From: an uncultured Bacteroidota bacterium
GTDB lineage: Bacteria; Bacteroidota; Bacteroidia; B-17B0; Aurantibacillaceae
NCBI GenBank assembly: GCA_937873155.1
Contig: CALMVZ010000038.1
Location: forward strand, 1 to 64,000
Length of the DNA: 64,000 bases
Reading direction: 5' to 3'
Positions 35,337 to 44,519 of the stretch are shown piece by piece. The notes below the pieces were generated by a model. The model made no database searches and was not told the origin of the DNA. It saw only the letters and a program-made list of their open reading frames with translations. Position numbers and translations under genes: made by a program. Each line of letters opens with the position of its first letter. The stretch's first letter is position 1.

Positions 35337-36611
35337 ATGAGGAAGTTAGCGATCGTATCTTTAATTTTTTTATCTCTGATCTTCAGTTCAGCATCAGTAA
35401 ACGCCCAGGTAGGGAGATCATATAAGATCGGTGATATTGCTAATGAGACCATCGAGGTTTACGATACCAATAAAGTAGCTGTTAATTTAAAAGTTCCTGA
35501 TAATGATACTTATTTGATCGTATACAATTACCGTTGGGTAAATGCGGGAAATGGTGTTGATTCGAGGGATTCGTTGAAAGTGCTCGAGCAAAAGATCGCC
35601 GAAGTTATCATTGGCGGAATGATCGGAAAATTGAGAGTTGTTTGCTTATCGTACGATAAAGATGCTAAGTTCGATGATTGGATCGCACAGATAAAAAAAG
35701 AAAAACCATTGAAAAGTACCACGCGTTATAAAGTGGATTATTATAATCTTCACAATAACGGGTTGGGTGAATTGAAGTGTAAAGAATTATTCAGCCGGCT
35801 TTGTATTATAGGGCCTGATGGAAAGATATTACAGTATGCAAAATATTTTGCAAATTTCAGGTATCACCGTACGGATGCAAAAATGAGTTTAAAAGCAAAG
35901 TTAGTGACATCAGACGCTAAAGGAGTGAAAACGCCATTGAATAACGCATTGGTGCATGTGGATTCAGGTAATATGTATGATACAATTGCGAAAACAAAAA
36001 CGGATAAGTTTGGTGATTTTGAATTGAGTTTACCTAACGACAAGAAGGACTATAAGATCAAAGTAAAGCCACAGGATGAAAAAGTAAAGAACATCTCTAT
36101 TCTGACAAGACAAGGAGCGGAAGTTCAGAAAATGGAATTAAAAGCCACAGGTTTTGAGTATGAACTATTAAGCGCAGATATTATTCTATTGGCTGAGATC
36201 CAAACCGAAGATATCTCTTTAAAATATGATCTGTTCAATTCAGCAGCCCGTATGAAAGAGTTGAATACCGATGAGAATATTTTTTATGAGACCAATAAAA
36301 GCACCATCCGTCCTGAATCAAAGGTCATTCTTAATAAGATCGTAAAGATCTTAAATGACAATCCAAAAGTTAAAGTGGAGGTCATTTCACATACTGATGC
36401 CAATGGCGATGACGCGGCCAATCTTGAACTTTCTTCCAAAAGGGCACTTGAAGTGGCCGATTATTTCATTAAGAACGGCATTTCAGATAAGCGCATCAAA
36501 TCCACAGGAAAAGGGGAGACCCAGATCCGTAACCGATGCCAGAATGGTGTGCCATGCCCTGATAAGGAACATGAGTATAACCGACGTACAGAATTCAAGT
36601 TCAGCCGGTAG
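35337..36611 (+). CDS. OmpA-domain protein with thioredoxin-fold-like N-terminus
   Basis: 424 residues: signal peptide (to ~23, VNAQ), an N-terminal domain (~30-185) patterned like an AhpC/thioredoxin fold (TYLIVYNYRWVNA, then 'LRVVCLSYDKDAKFDDW') but without a CxxC pair, a carboxypeptidase-regulatory-like beta domain (~190-260) and a C-terminal OmpA domain (~315-424) with SHTDANG and SSKRALEVADYF for peptidoglycan binding. It follows porU2-like by 4 bases, so it probably anchors or assists this sorting complex at the wall. The redox-like fold is an inference; no catalytic cysteines are seen. Confidence 0.88.
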   Translation: MRKLAIVSLIFLSLIFSSASVNAQVGRSYKIGDIANETIEVYDTNKVAVNLKVPDNDTYLIVYNYRWVNAGNGVDSRDSLKVLEQKIAEVIIGGMIGKLRVVCLSYDKDAKFDDWIAQIKKEKPLKSTTRYKVDYYNLHNNGLGELKCKELFSRLCIIGPDGKILQYAKYFANFRYHRTDAKMSLKAKLVTSDAKGVKTPLNNALVHVDSGNMYDTIAKTKTDKFGDFELSLPNDKKDYKIKVKPQDEKVKNISILTRQGAEVQKMELKATGFEYELLSADIILLAEIQTEDISLKYDLFNSAARMKELNTDENIFYETNKSTIRPESKVILNKIVKILNDNPKVKVEVISHTDANGDDAANLELSSKRALEVADYFIKNGISDKRIKSTGKGETQIRNRCQNGVPCPDKEHEYNRRTEFKFSR

Positions 36612-36816
36612 GTTTTTGACCAGTTATATACAAAAGCCGCCCAATTGTATCTTTTTCCCTGTAGTTAATCCCCGAAACTCTTATTTTGGTAAAAATAATG
36701 TTACTGTAACTTTAATTTAAACGAAGGATTAAGAAATGCTTATCGTCTAAATTGTTAAGAGTGAAATCTAAATAATTTAGTTTTAACTCCCGGAACGAAG
36801 AAAAATTAATAATTTA

Positions 36817-36832
36817 ATTACCTTTAGGTAAT
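36817..36832 (+). promoter_or_regulatory. Promoter-like TACCTTTA inside a palindrome, head of the CotH/VTC operon
   Basis: ATTACC (36817-36822) and GGTAAT (36827-36832) form a perfect 6-bp inverted repeat around TTTA, and TACCTTTA (36819-36826) fits the -7 pattern with G changed to A. The predicted leader to ATG 36852 is about 20 bases. An operator over the promoter is possible. The rest of 36612-36816 is AT-rich with nothing else clear. Confidence 0.4.
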
Positions 36833-36851
36833 ATTCATTTAAACAAAACCC

Positions 36852-38540
36852 ATGAATAAAAGAACATTTACTTTCTGTTTTATTTTATCCTTTATCACAG
36901 TTTTAACCATCAATGCCCAGCAGTGGAATGGTTTAACGTATTACGGGAACAGCGGTTCAACCAATGGTTACCTTGTTGACACTAATGGTACCACAGTAAA
37001 AACCTTCACTTTTGCAGGCTTCGGCAGCAATGGTTACTCTACCCATATGATGCCGGGCGGGGATGTGTGGCGTTCGGTTTCGAACAGTGGCAGCAACATT
37101 TTAACAGGTGGTGGTATGACAGGCCGTATCCAAAGATGGAGTTACAATAATGTTCTGTTATGGGATTATACTTATTCGTCCGCTTCCTATTGTTTGCATC
37201 ATGATCATTGTCCGTTACCGAATGGGAATGTTCTGGTGATCAGTTATGATGTGAAGACGCCAACCGATGCCTATAATGCGGGTGCAACAAGTTCAATTAC
37301 TATATGGTCAGAAAAAGTAATGGAATTAAAACCTGTAGGAACAAATTCTGCAATAGTTGTTTGGCAATGGAATGCATGGGATCACTTAGTTCAGAATCTT
37401 TATCCTACAAGGGGAAATTATCAAACCTCTATAGTAAACAATCCGCAACGTATAAATATTAATTATCAAACCCAGAAGGATTGGATGCATATGAACGGTA
37501 TAGATTATAATCCGATGCTTGACCAGATCGTTGTGAGTTCTCACAATCTTAATGAGTGGTATGTGATCGATCATAGCACAACAACTGCTGAAGCCGCAGG
37601 TACAACCGGAGGAAATGCAGGAAAAGGCGGAGATATTTTATACCGTTGGGGAAATCCTCCTGCTTACCAGGCAACAGGTACAAAGATCTTAGATGTAACC
37701 CATGATTCGCATTGGATACCTGAAGGCGTTCCGAATGCAGGTTATCTTGTGGGTCTGAATAACAAAGGTTCAACCGGACCAAAAACAACAGTAGACCACG
37801 TTACTGTTCCGCGTTCAAATTATAATTATACAATTACTACAGGAAGTGCTTTTACACCCGCAACTTTCACCAGTCGTCATATTTCAAGCGGTTACACAAG
37901 TAACATGGGATGTTCAGATCAGTTCCCGAATGGAAACCAAATGGTGTGTTTGGCCACATCAGGAACAATCTATGAGATCGATCCCGCAGGAAATGTTCTA
38001 TGGACAAAGAGTACCGGTGGATCATGCCCGCAATCTCACCGTTATACTACATGCTTTATTAACAATCCGGCGCCCGCGCAGCCAACTATTTCATTAAGCG
38101 GATCAGATCTTTTAGCAACTACAGGTGTTACGTATCAATGGTATGTAAACGGGAATTTAATTCCCGGGGAAACATCCCAATTACACACACCGAACCAAAA
38201 TGGTATCTATGTGGTTAGAGTAACAGATAGCAATGGATGTGTCTACGCTTATTCAGCCGGATATAATTATTCATTGCTTACAGGTATAAAAGGACTGACC
38301 TCACAGAACGATATCAATATCTATCCGAACCCGACCAGCGGTTTAGTAAGTATCGCAACGAACCTGATCAACCACGAGAATTTTACAGTGAATGTATTTG
38401 ACAGTTTCGGTAAATTATTACTAAGTGTTGAGAACACAAATACACTTGATCTGTCAGAATTAAGTAATGGTGTTTACTTTATCTCTGTAATTACAGAACG
38501 CGGAATATCAGTAAATAAGAAGATCTCATTGGCAAAATAA
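36852..38540 (+). CDS. Secreted arylsulfotransferase (ASST)-like protein, T9SS type A
   Basis: 562 residues: signal peptide (to ~22, INAQ), a six-bladed propeller-like domain of the ASST family with HHDHCPLPNGN (~118), WMHMNGIDYNP, SSHNLNEWYVID, YRWGNP and 'THDSHWIPEG' histidine segments, an Ig-like segment and a type A sorting domain (IYPNPTSGLVSI, ~490 to end). ASST enzymes transfer sulfate between phenolic compounds, with a catalytic His; several candidate His residues are kept. It is the first gene after a promoter-like element, and the nine co-directional genes that follow it have gaps of at most 21 bases. The substrate and true activity are unknown. Confidence 0.87.
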   Translation: MNKRTFTFCFILSFITVLTINAQQWNGLTYYGNSGSTNGYLVDTNGTTVKTFTFAGFGSNGYSTHMMPGGDVWRSVSNSGSNILTGGGMTGRIQRWSYNNVLLWDYTYSSASYCLHHDHCPLPNGNVLVISYDVKTPTDAYNAGATSSITIWSEKVMELKPVGTNSAIVVWQWNAWDHLVQNLYPTRGNYQTSIVNNPQRININYQTQKDWMHMNGIDYNPMLDQIVVSSHNLNEWYVIDHSTTTAEAAGTTGGNAGKGGDILYRWGNPPAYQATGTKILDVTHDSHWIPEGVPNAGYLVGLNNKGSTGPKTTVDHVTVPRSNYNYTITTGSAFTPATFTSRHISSGYTSNMGCSDQFPNGNQMVCLATSGTIYEIDPAGNVLWTKSTGGSCPQSHRYTTCFINNPAPAQPTISLSGSDLLATTGVTYQWYVNGNLIPGETSQLHTPNQNGIYVVRVTDSNGCVYAYSAGYNYSLLTGIKGLTSQNDINIYPNPTSGLVSIATNLINHENFTVNVFDSFGKLLLSVENTNTLDLSELSNGVYFISVITERGISVNKKISLAK

Positions 38541-38559
38541 TTTTTAAGAGAGCAGCGAA

Positions 38560-39570
38560 ATGAAAAGAATAATTTTAGCACTTGTTTTAGCATTAACTTT
38601 CACAAATGCATCAGCAAAGAAAATAAGATTTGCAGTTGATATGGGTACCCATACTATAAGTACGGCCGGTGTCCATTTAATGGGAAGCTTTCAATCCACT
38701 TTGGGTTTACCGGGTGGTGATTGGCAACCGAATACTTTAAGGTTAGGGCAAGTTGGCACTTCAACTGTTTATGATACAATATTAGATCTGCCCGCTTTTA
38801 ATAAATATGAATTCAAATTTTTGAGCGGTGATTTTGGTTATGAGGTTGAATTCGTTCCTAACGTTGCCCGTGTGGAACCATTTTTATTTAATGATAACCG
38901 CTGGTTATATTTGGATTCTTTGTCAAACGATACAGCCTTTGTCGGAGTGGTTATACCTTTTTCAGGCACTGCACCTGTTGGGAAGTCTTTGATTCGGTTT
39001 ATGGTAGATATGTCAAGTGTTATGACATCAACAAGTGGAGTTCATGTGGCCGGAACTTTCCAATCTTCGGCATGGAATACTAAAGATAATATTCTTTATA
39101 GTTTTGGCGGAGGTATCTATGAAATTATCGCTTACGCCGTAAATGGAAATTATAGTTTTAAGTATTATAATGGAAATACAATTGGTACTACAGAAACAGT
39201 GCCGGGCCCTTGTGCAACAGGCGGTAATCGCACTCACAACTTAACTAAGGATACCATTCTGGAAACGGTTTGCTTTAGCGCTTGTGTCAGTTGTGCATTA
39301 GCCGGAATGAAAGAGTATACTACAGAGATCACAAATATGAAACTATTCCCTAATCCAACGGCACATTCTTCTGTTATGGAATTTGAGAATAAAAATGTTA
39401 ATTATAGCATTTCTGTTATGGATATGACGGGCAGGGTACTAAGGTCGTATACAAGTAATAAAGGAGAATCTGTTACTATTGAAAAAGATGATCTGAGTTC
39501 CGGACTTTATTTTGTGAATGTTACCGATTCGCAGAATGCCAAAGCATCTTCTAAATTAATTATAGAGTAA
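38560..39570 (+). CDS. Secreted protein with two E-set/CBM-like repeats, T9SS type A
   Basis: 336 residues: signal peptide (to ~19), two related beta-sandwich units that each open with RF(A/M)VDM..(H/S).....(S/A)GVH(L/V)(M/A)G(S/T)FQ (~24 and ~147), and a type A sorting domain (LFPNPTAHSSVMEF, ~265). The second unit ends in a Cys-rich loop (CFSACVSC). Such units occur in many Bacteroidota surface proteins and resemble carbohydrate-binding or starch-binding E-set domains. It lies 10 bases upstream of the first CotH gene, so it may be the binding partner or substrate of the kinases (inference). Confidence 0.8.
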   Translation: MKRIILALVLALTFTNASAKKIRFAVDMGTHTISTAGVHLMGSFQSTLGLPGGDWQPNTLRLGQVGTSTVYDTILDLPAFNKYEFKFLSGDFGYEVEFVPNVARVEPFLFNDNRWLYLDSLSNDTAFVGVVIPFSGTAPVGKSLIRFMVDMSSVMTSTSGVHVAGTFQSSAWNTKDNILYSFGGGIYEIIAYAVNGNYSFKYYNGNTIGTTETVPGPCATGGNRTHNLTKDTILETVCFSACVSCALAGMKEYTTEITNMKLFPNPTAHSSVMEFENKNVNYSISVMDMTGRVLRSYTSNKGESVTIEKDDLSSGLYFVNVTDSQNAKASSKLIIE

Positions 39571-39579
39571 TTTGTCCTG

Positions 39580-41853
39580 ATGAGAATTATTTTTTGTTTT
39601 TTTATTGTACTGTTTTGTTTGGCTGGGAATAAATTGACCGGCCAAACTTTTTATAATACATCTTCCATTCAAAAGATCGAAGTTCAGTTCTCACAATCAA
39701 ACTGGGATTACATGCTCGATACTGCGAAACTGGGTAAAGAAAATTACATCATGGCCCAATGGGTAAAGATCAATGGTGTGATGATGGACAGCGTTGGTGT
39801 TAAATACAAAGGGAACAGCTCTTACGATTCTACAAATAAGAAGAATCCGATCCATATAGAACTTGATACGTACAAGAATCATTCTTACCAGGGTTACCAG
39901 GATATTAAATTAGGTAACGGTTATTCCGATCCTTCTATGATCCGTGAAGTTTTGGCCTATGATATTCTTAAAAACTACATGCATTGTCCGCAAGCCAATT
40001 TTGCACAGGTTTACATTAACGGAAATTACATGGGTGTTTATTCGAATGCCGAATCCATCAATAAAAAATTCTGTTCCGATCATTTCTATTCGTCAAATAA
40101 TATTTTTGTAAAATGTAACCCGATAGTTGTGGCAAGTACCAATTCGAAAAGTAATTTGAGATACATACCGTTAGCTGACAGCAGCGGTTATTACAATTTT
40201 TACGAAATGAAATCAAATTACGGCTGGAATCAACTAAAAGACCTTTGTGATTCTGTGACGAACACTGCCAATAGTATTCCAAATGTTATGGATCTCGACC
40301 GTTCTATCTGGATGCTAGGGTTCAATAGTGTATTGGTTAACCTTGATAGTTATAGCGGCGCGTTTTGTCAGAATTATTATTTGTACAAAGACATGACTTC
40401 CCGTTTCAGTCCGGTTATTTGGGATCTTAACATGGCATTTGGCGGGTTTCCTCATGTGGGTTTTTCTAATTCAAGTATGTCGAGCCAGACCATCGCTCAA
40501 TTACAGCAATTGCCGACAAATGTTCATAGTACAGATCAATACTGGCCGCTTATTAAAAATATCATGAGTAATGGCATGTATAAAAGAATGTACATTGCCC
40601 ATATGAGAACGATCATGAACGAAATATTCGTGAGTAATTATTATTCAACAAAAGCCGCTCAATTGCAAGCAGTGGTTGATACAGCGGTACAATCTGATCT
40701 GAATAAATTCTATTCTTATCCGCAATTCCAAAATGGAATGACAGGAAATGTTTCGGTAGGAAGTTATTCTGTGCCGGGTATCAGTACATTAATGAGCGGC
40801 CGTATTCCGTATTTGCAAGGTACCGCTGATTTCACTTATACGCCGCCAGCTATTTCATCAGCTTCAGCAGCTACAACACCAAGTTTAAATAGCGCGGTTA
40901 CTATGACCGTAAATGTTACTAACGCCAATTCAAACGGTGTTTATTTAGGATACAGATTCAATAATACGAGTAAGTTCAACCGGATCTTAATGTACGATGA
41001 TGGTTTGAATAATGATGGGGCTGCCGGTGATAATAAATTCGGAGTAACTTTCACGATGTCCGCTTCTTCAGCGCAATATTATGTATATGCCGAAAATAAT
41101 AACGCAGGTATATTCTCACCTGAAAGGGCAGAGCATGAGTTCTATGATTTGGTAGCCATACAAACCGCAACATTAGGGCAAGTAAAGATCAATGAATTCT
41201 TAGCGGATAACGTTGGCGATGTTATGAATGAATTTTTCCAATTTGAAGACTGGATCGAACTTTATAATACTACTTCAGGTCCGCTTGAACTTTCAGGATT
41301 ATTTTTAAGTGATAATTTTTCTGTTCCTTCTAAATTCACTTTTCCTCAAAACACCATAATTCCTGCAAACGGCCACTTGATCGTATGGGCCGATCAAAAT
41401 CCTGCAACTCCTTCATATGTCCATTGTAACTTTAAATTAGCTGCAGGAGGAGAGCAATTAATGCTAAGCGCACCCGGTGGAATAGTACTTGACAGTATAA
41501 CTTTCGGCCCTCAGATCACTGACAAATCAATGGGCCGTTGTCCGGACGGAGTAGGGACTTTTTCTACAGGAACGATCCCAACCTTTAAAATGTCGAATTG
41601 TTTGGTAGGAATCGATGAATTGAATTCTAATTCTTCAACTGTGAATGTTTTTCCAAATCCCGCATCTTCACATGTATTTGTAAGGACAACAAGCGGCCAA
41701 CCTCAAAAATTAGAGGTAACAAATACAGTAGGACAGGTTATTTACAGGTCAACTTATTTAAACCAAACAGAGATATTGACGTCAAATTGGGAAGACGGTA
41801 TTTATTTTATCAGAACCAATAGCACAGTCAAAAAAGTGATCATAAACCATTAA
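39580..41853 (+). CDS. CotH kinase-like protein with lamin-tail domain, T9SS type A (copy 1)
   Basis: 757 residues: signal peptide (to ~21), CotH-like kinase domain (~25-400) with VGVKYKGNSSYD, 'FAQVYINGNYMGVYSNAES', a catalytic-type NLDSYSGAFCQNYYLYKD segment and VIWDLNMAFGG, a beta-sandwich linker (~425-530), a lamin-tail domain (VKINEFLADNVGDV ... EDWIELYNT, ~540-680) and a type A sorting domain (VFPNPASSHVFV). CotH proteins are atypical secreted protein kinases, shown for Bacillus spore coat proteins. T9SS export would put this one on the cell surface. It is followed 12 bases later by a paralogue. Confidence 0.9.
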   Translation: MRIIFCFFIVLFCLAGNKLTGQTFYNTSSIQKIEVQFSQSNWDYMLDTAKLGKENYIMAQWVKINGVMMDSVGVKYKGNSSYDSTNKKNPIHIELDTYKNHSYQGYQDIKLGNGYSDPSMIREVLAYDILKNYMHCPQANFAQVYINGNYMGVYSNAESINKKFCSDHFYSSNNIFVKCNPIVVASTNSKSNLRYIPLADSSGYYNFYEMKSNYGWNQLKDLCDSVTNTANSIPNVMDLDRSIWMLGFNSVLVNLDSYSGAFCQNYYLYKDMTSRFSPVIWDLNMAFGGFPHVGFSNSSMSSQTIAQLQQLPTNVHSTDQYWPLIKNIMSNGMYKRMYIAHMRTIMNEIFVSNYYSTKAAQLQAVVDTAVQSDLNKFYSYPQFQNGMTGNVSVGSYSVPGISTLMSGRIPYLQGTADFTYTPPAISSASAATTPSLNSAVTMTVNVTNANSNGVYLGYRFNNTSKFNRILMYDDGLNNDGAAGDNKFGVTFTMSASSAQYYVYAENNNAGIFSPERAEHEFYDLVAIQTATLGQVKINEFLADNVGDVMNEFFQFEDWIELYNTTSGPLELSGLFLSDNFSVPSKFTFPQNTIIPANGHLIVWADQNPATPSYVHCNFKLAAGGEQLMLSAPGGIVLDSITFGPQITDKSMGRCPDGVGTFSTGTIPTFKMSNCLVGIDELNSNSSTVNVFPNPASSHVFVRTTSGQPQKLEVTNTVGQVIYRSTYLNQTEILTSNWEDGIYFIRTNSTVKKVIINH

Positions 41854-41865
41854 CCCTTTATTGAA

Positions 41866-44094
41866 ATGAAAAAGTTTTCTTTTTTTCTCTTCTTAATTGC
41901 GTTCTCAGCTACAATTGTAAAAGCACAGACCTTTTACAATACAAATACCTTACAAAAGATCGAGATAACTTTCTCGCAATCAAATTGGGATTATATTTTA
42001 GATACCGCCAAAGCCGGAAAAGACGGTTACCTGATGGCGCAGTTGGTAAAGATCAATGGCACTTCATTCGATAGCGCGGGGGTTAAATTCAAAGGTGGAA
42101 GTTCTTACAACGTCAACAACGCGAAAAACCCTTTTCATATCGAACTTGATTATTTAAAGAACCAGGATTACCAGGGATATAAAGACATCAAATTAAGTAA
42201 TGGTTTCAAGGATCCTTCCATGGTTCGTGAGGTGCTTGCTTATAATATACTGAGCAAATATATGCCGGCATCGCTTTCTAATTATTGCCAGTTGTATGTT
42301 AATGGCGTTTACATCGGACTTTACGCGAATAGCGAAGCGGTAACAAAGAGTTTTGTGAACAGCCGGTATTATTCAAAAGATAATGCGTTTTTCTTCATGG
42401 ATAATTTTAATTGTCCGCTAAAGTATAACGGTCCTGACAGTGCGAATTATACCAATTACACAATGAAATCAGTTGCAGGCTGGAAAGCGTTGATCAACTT
42501 ATGTGATACATTAAATAACCAACCATCCTTCATTGAATCTATTTTGGATGTTGACCGTTCGCTCTGGATGATGGGATTTGATAACGTTACAGTTAATCTT
42601 GACAGTTATATCGGTGCTCCGACACACAATTATTATATGTACCGTGATGATAACGGTCGTTTCAATCCAATTGTGTGGGATGTGAATGAAGTGTTCGGGA
42701 ATTTCACAAACGCGGGTGGCGGCCCTCCTTTAACTTTACCCCAGGAACAAACTATGTCGCCGTATCTTCATATCACAGATCCTAACTGGCCTTTGATCTC
42801 GAAATTATTTGCAGATCCGATGTTCAAGCGTATGTACATCGCTCATATGCGTACAATAGTGAATGAGAATTTTGCAAACGGTTCATATACCACAACTGCT
42901 TATAATCTGCAAACTGTTATTGATACAGCGCTTCAATCTGATATCAATAAACTTTATTCAATGGCCCAGTTCTCTACAAATGTAAATTCGAATGTTACGG
43001 CCGGTCCTTCTACAATTCCGGGATTGATCTCGTTAATGGGACCTCGGGTAAGCTATTTACAAACTTCAACTGATTTTACATTAACACCGCCTACGATCTC
43101 TTCTCCCTCAGCTGCTACAACACCAAGTTTGAATTCAGCTGTAACGATCACAGCTAATGTTACAAATGCGAATAGTAATGGTGTTTATTTAGGATACAGG
43201 TTTGCAGTTACGCAACGATTTAAACGTATCCAAATGTTCGATGATGGCTTAAATAATGACGGAGCGGCTTCTGATAATGTTTACGGTGCCACTTTTACTA
43301 TGTCTGCTTCATCGGCACAATATTATATCTATGCTGAAAATAATAATGCAGGTATGTTCTCACCGGAGCGAGCCGAATATGAATTCCATACTTTAGTAGG
43401 TGTTCAAACGGCGAGTGTCGGCCAGGTTTATATTAACGAGGTCTTGGCTGATAATGTTGGTGATGTTGTTGACGAAGCGTTCCAATATGAAGATTGGATC
43501 GAATTTTACAATACATCGTCGGTGCCTTTGGAATTATCAGGTTTATACCTTACTGATGACTATTCAGCGCCAACTAAATTCCCTTTCCCTCAAAATACGA
43601 TCATTCAGCCGAATAATTTTTTAATTGTGTGGGCAGATAGTGATCCTTCAACAGCATCTTATGTTCATGCTAATTTTAAATTATCAGCGGGCGGAGAAAG
43701 ATTAATGTTAAGCACAGGGGCGGGTGTGGTATTGGATAGTATTACGTTTGGACCTCAAACTCCTGACAAATCTATTGCACGTTGTCCGGATGGTGTTGGT
43801 ACTTTCTCTGCAAATGCTACTCCAACTTTTAAAATGTCGAATTGCGCAATTGGAGTGAATGAACTAAAAGGAAATGAGAATAATCTCAGGATATATCCGA
43901 ATCCTGCAAATAATTATTTTGTTGTCAGAACAAATTCCAACAATGAGTACTTGGTTGTTTATAACACTCTTGGTGAAGAGATCTGGAAAACAAAATTCAG
44001 TAAGGAGTTAACTGTCACAACTTCGGGCTGGGAACCGGGAATTTATTTTGTCAGCACCCAAAACTCGGTGAAAAAACTGGTAATAACACATTGA
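41866..44094 (+). CDS. CotH kinase-like protein with lamin-tail domain, T9SS type A (copy 2)
   Basis: 742 residues and a tandem paralogue of the gene before, with the same domains: signal peptide (to ~21), CotH-like domain (AGVKFKGGSSYN, 'LYVNGVYIGLYANSEA', VNLDSYIGAPTHNYYMYRD, IVWDVNEVFGNF), beta-sandwich, lamin-tail domain (VYINEVLADNVGDV, EDWIEFYNTS) and sorting domain (IYPNPANNYFVV). The core kinase residues of copy 1 are kept, so both may be active. The linker and tail are more alike than the N-terminal substrate-facing loops, suggesting different targets. It is in the middle of the operon. Confidence 0.9.
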   Translation: MKKFSFFLFLIAFSATIVKAQTFYNTNTLQKIEITFSQSNWDYILDTAKAGKDGYLMAQLVKINGTSFDSAGVKFKGGSSYNVNNAKNPFHIELDYLKNQDYQGYKDIKLSNGFKDPSMVREVLAYNILSKYMPASLSNYCQLYVNGVYIGLYANSEAVTKSFVNSRYYSKDNAFFFMDNFNCPLKYNGPDSANYTNYTMKSVAGWKALINLCDTLNNQPSFIESILDVDRSLWMMGFDNVTVNLDSYIGAPTHNYYMYRDDNGRFNPIVWDVNEVFGNFTNAGGGPPLTLPQEQTMSPYLHITDPNWPLISKLFADPMFKRMYIAHMRTIVNENFANGSYTTTAYNLQTVIDTALQSDINKLYSMAQFSTNVNSNVTAGPSTIPGLISLMGPRVSYLQTSTDFTLTPPTISSPSAATTPSLNSAVTITANVTNANSNGVYLGYRFAVTQRFKRIQMFDDGLNNDGAASDNVYGATFTMSASSAQYYIYAENNNAGMFSPERAEYEFHTLVGVQTASVGQVYINEVLADNVGDVVDEAFQYEDWIEFYNTSSVPLELSGLYLTDDYSAPTKFPFPQNTIIQPNNFLIVWADSDPSTASYVHANFKLSAGGERLMLSTGAGVVLDSITFGPQTPDKSIARCPDGVGTFSANATPTFKMSNCAIGVNELKGNENNLRIYPNPANNYFVVRTNSNNEYLVVYNTLGEEIWKTKFSKELTVTTSGWEPGIYFVSTQNSVKKLVITH

Positions 44095-44115
44095 TATTTT
44101 TTGTAAACTTACACT

Positions 44116-44517
44116 ATGAAAGCAACCTTTAAAACCCTGGCTGTACTTATTATTGCGTTGAATGTAGTTTCTTGCAAAAAACCTGCCGGGGAAGGCGGGA
44201 AAGTCACTCTAAGAGGTTCTGTTCTTGTGGAAGACTGGAACAGTTCCTTTACGATCAAGAACAGCGAATATCCCGGGTACGACGAAGATGTTTATATCAT
44301 ATACGGTGATGACGGCGGTTATAGCGACAGAACCAGAGCGAATTATAACGGTGAGTACGAATTCAAATACCTGCGTAAAGGAAAATACAAGATCTATGTG
44401 TATTCAAAAGATAAGACCTTAACACAGCCTTCAGGTGAAACTTCAGTTGTGAAAGAAGTTGAGATCACTGAAAAGAAAGGTGTGAAAACTGTTGATCAAA
44501 TCATTATTTATAAATAA
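44116..44517 (+). CDS. Small lipoprotein with a carboxypeptidase-regulatory-like domain
   Basis: 133 residues. A lipobox-like VVSC at ~16-19 (Cys19) predicts a lipoprotein. The rest is one beta-sandwich of SdrB/CarboxypepD_reg type (KVTLRGSVLVEDWN, 'GEYEFKYLRKGKYKIYVYSKDK'). It lies between the CotH pair and the VTC gene, with 21- and 2-base gaps. I do not recognise a specific family; a structural or docking role is likely. Confidence 0.75.
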   Translation: MKATFKTLAVLIIALNVVSCKKPAGEGGKVTLRGSVLVEDWNSSFTIKNSEYPGYDEDVYIIYGDDGGYSDRTRANYNGEYEFKYLRKGKYKIYVYSKDKTLTQPSGETSVVKEVEITEKKGVKTVDQIIIYK

Positions 44518-44519
44518 AC

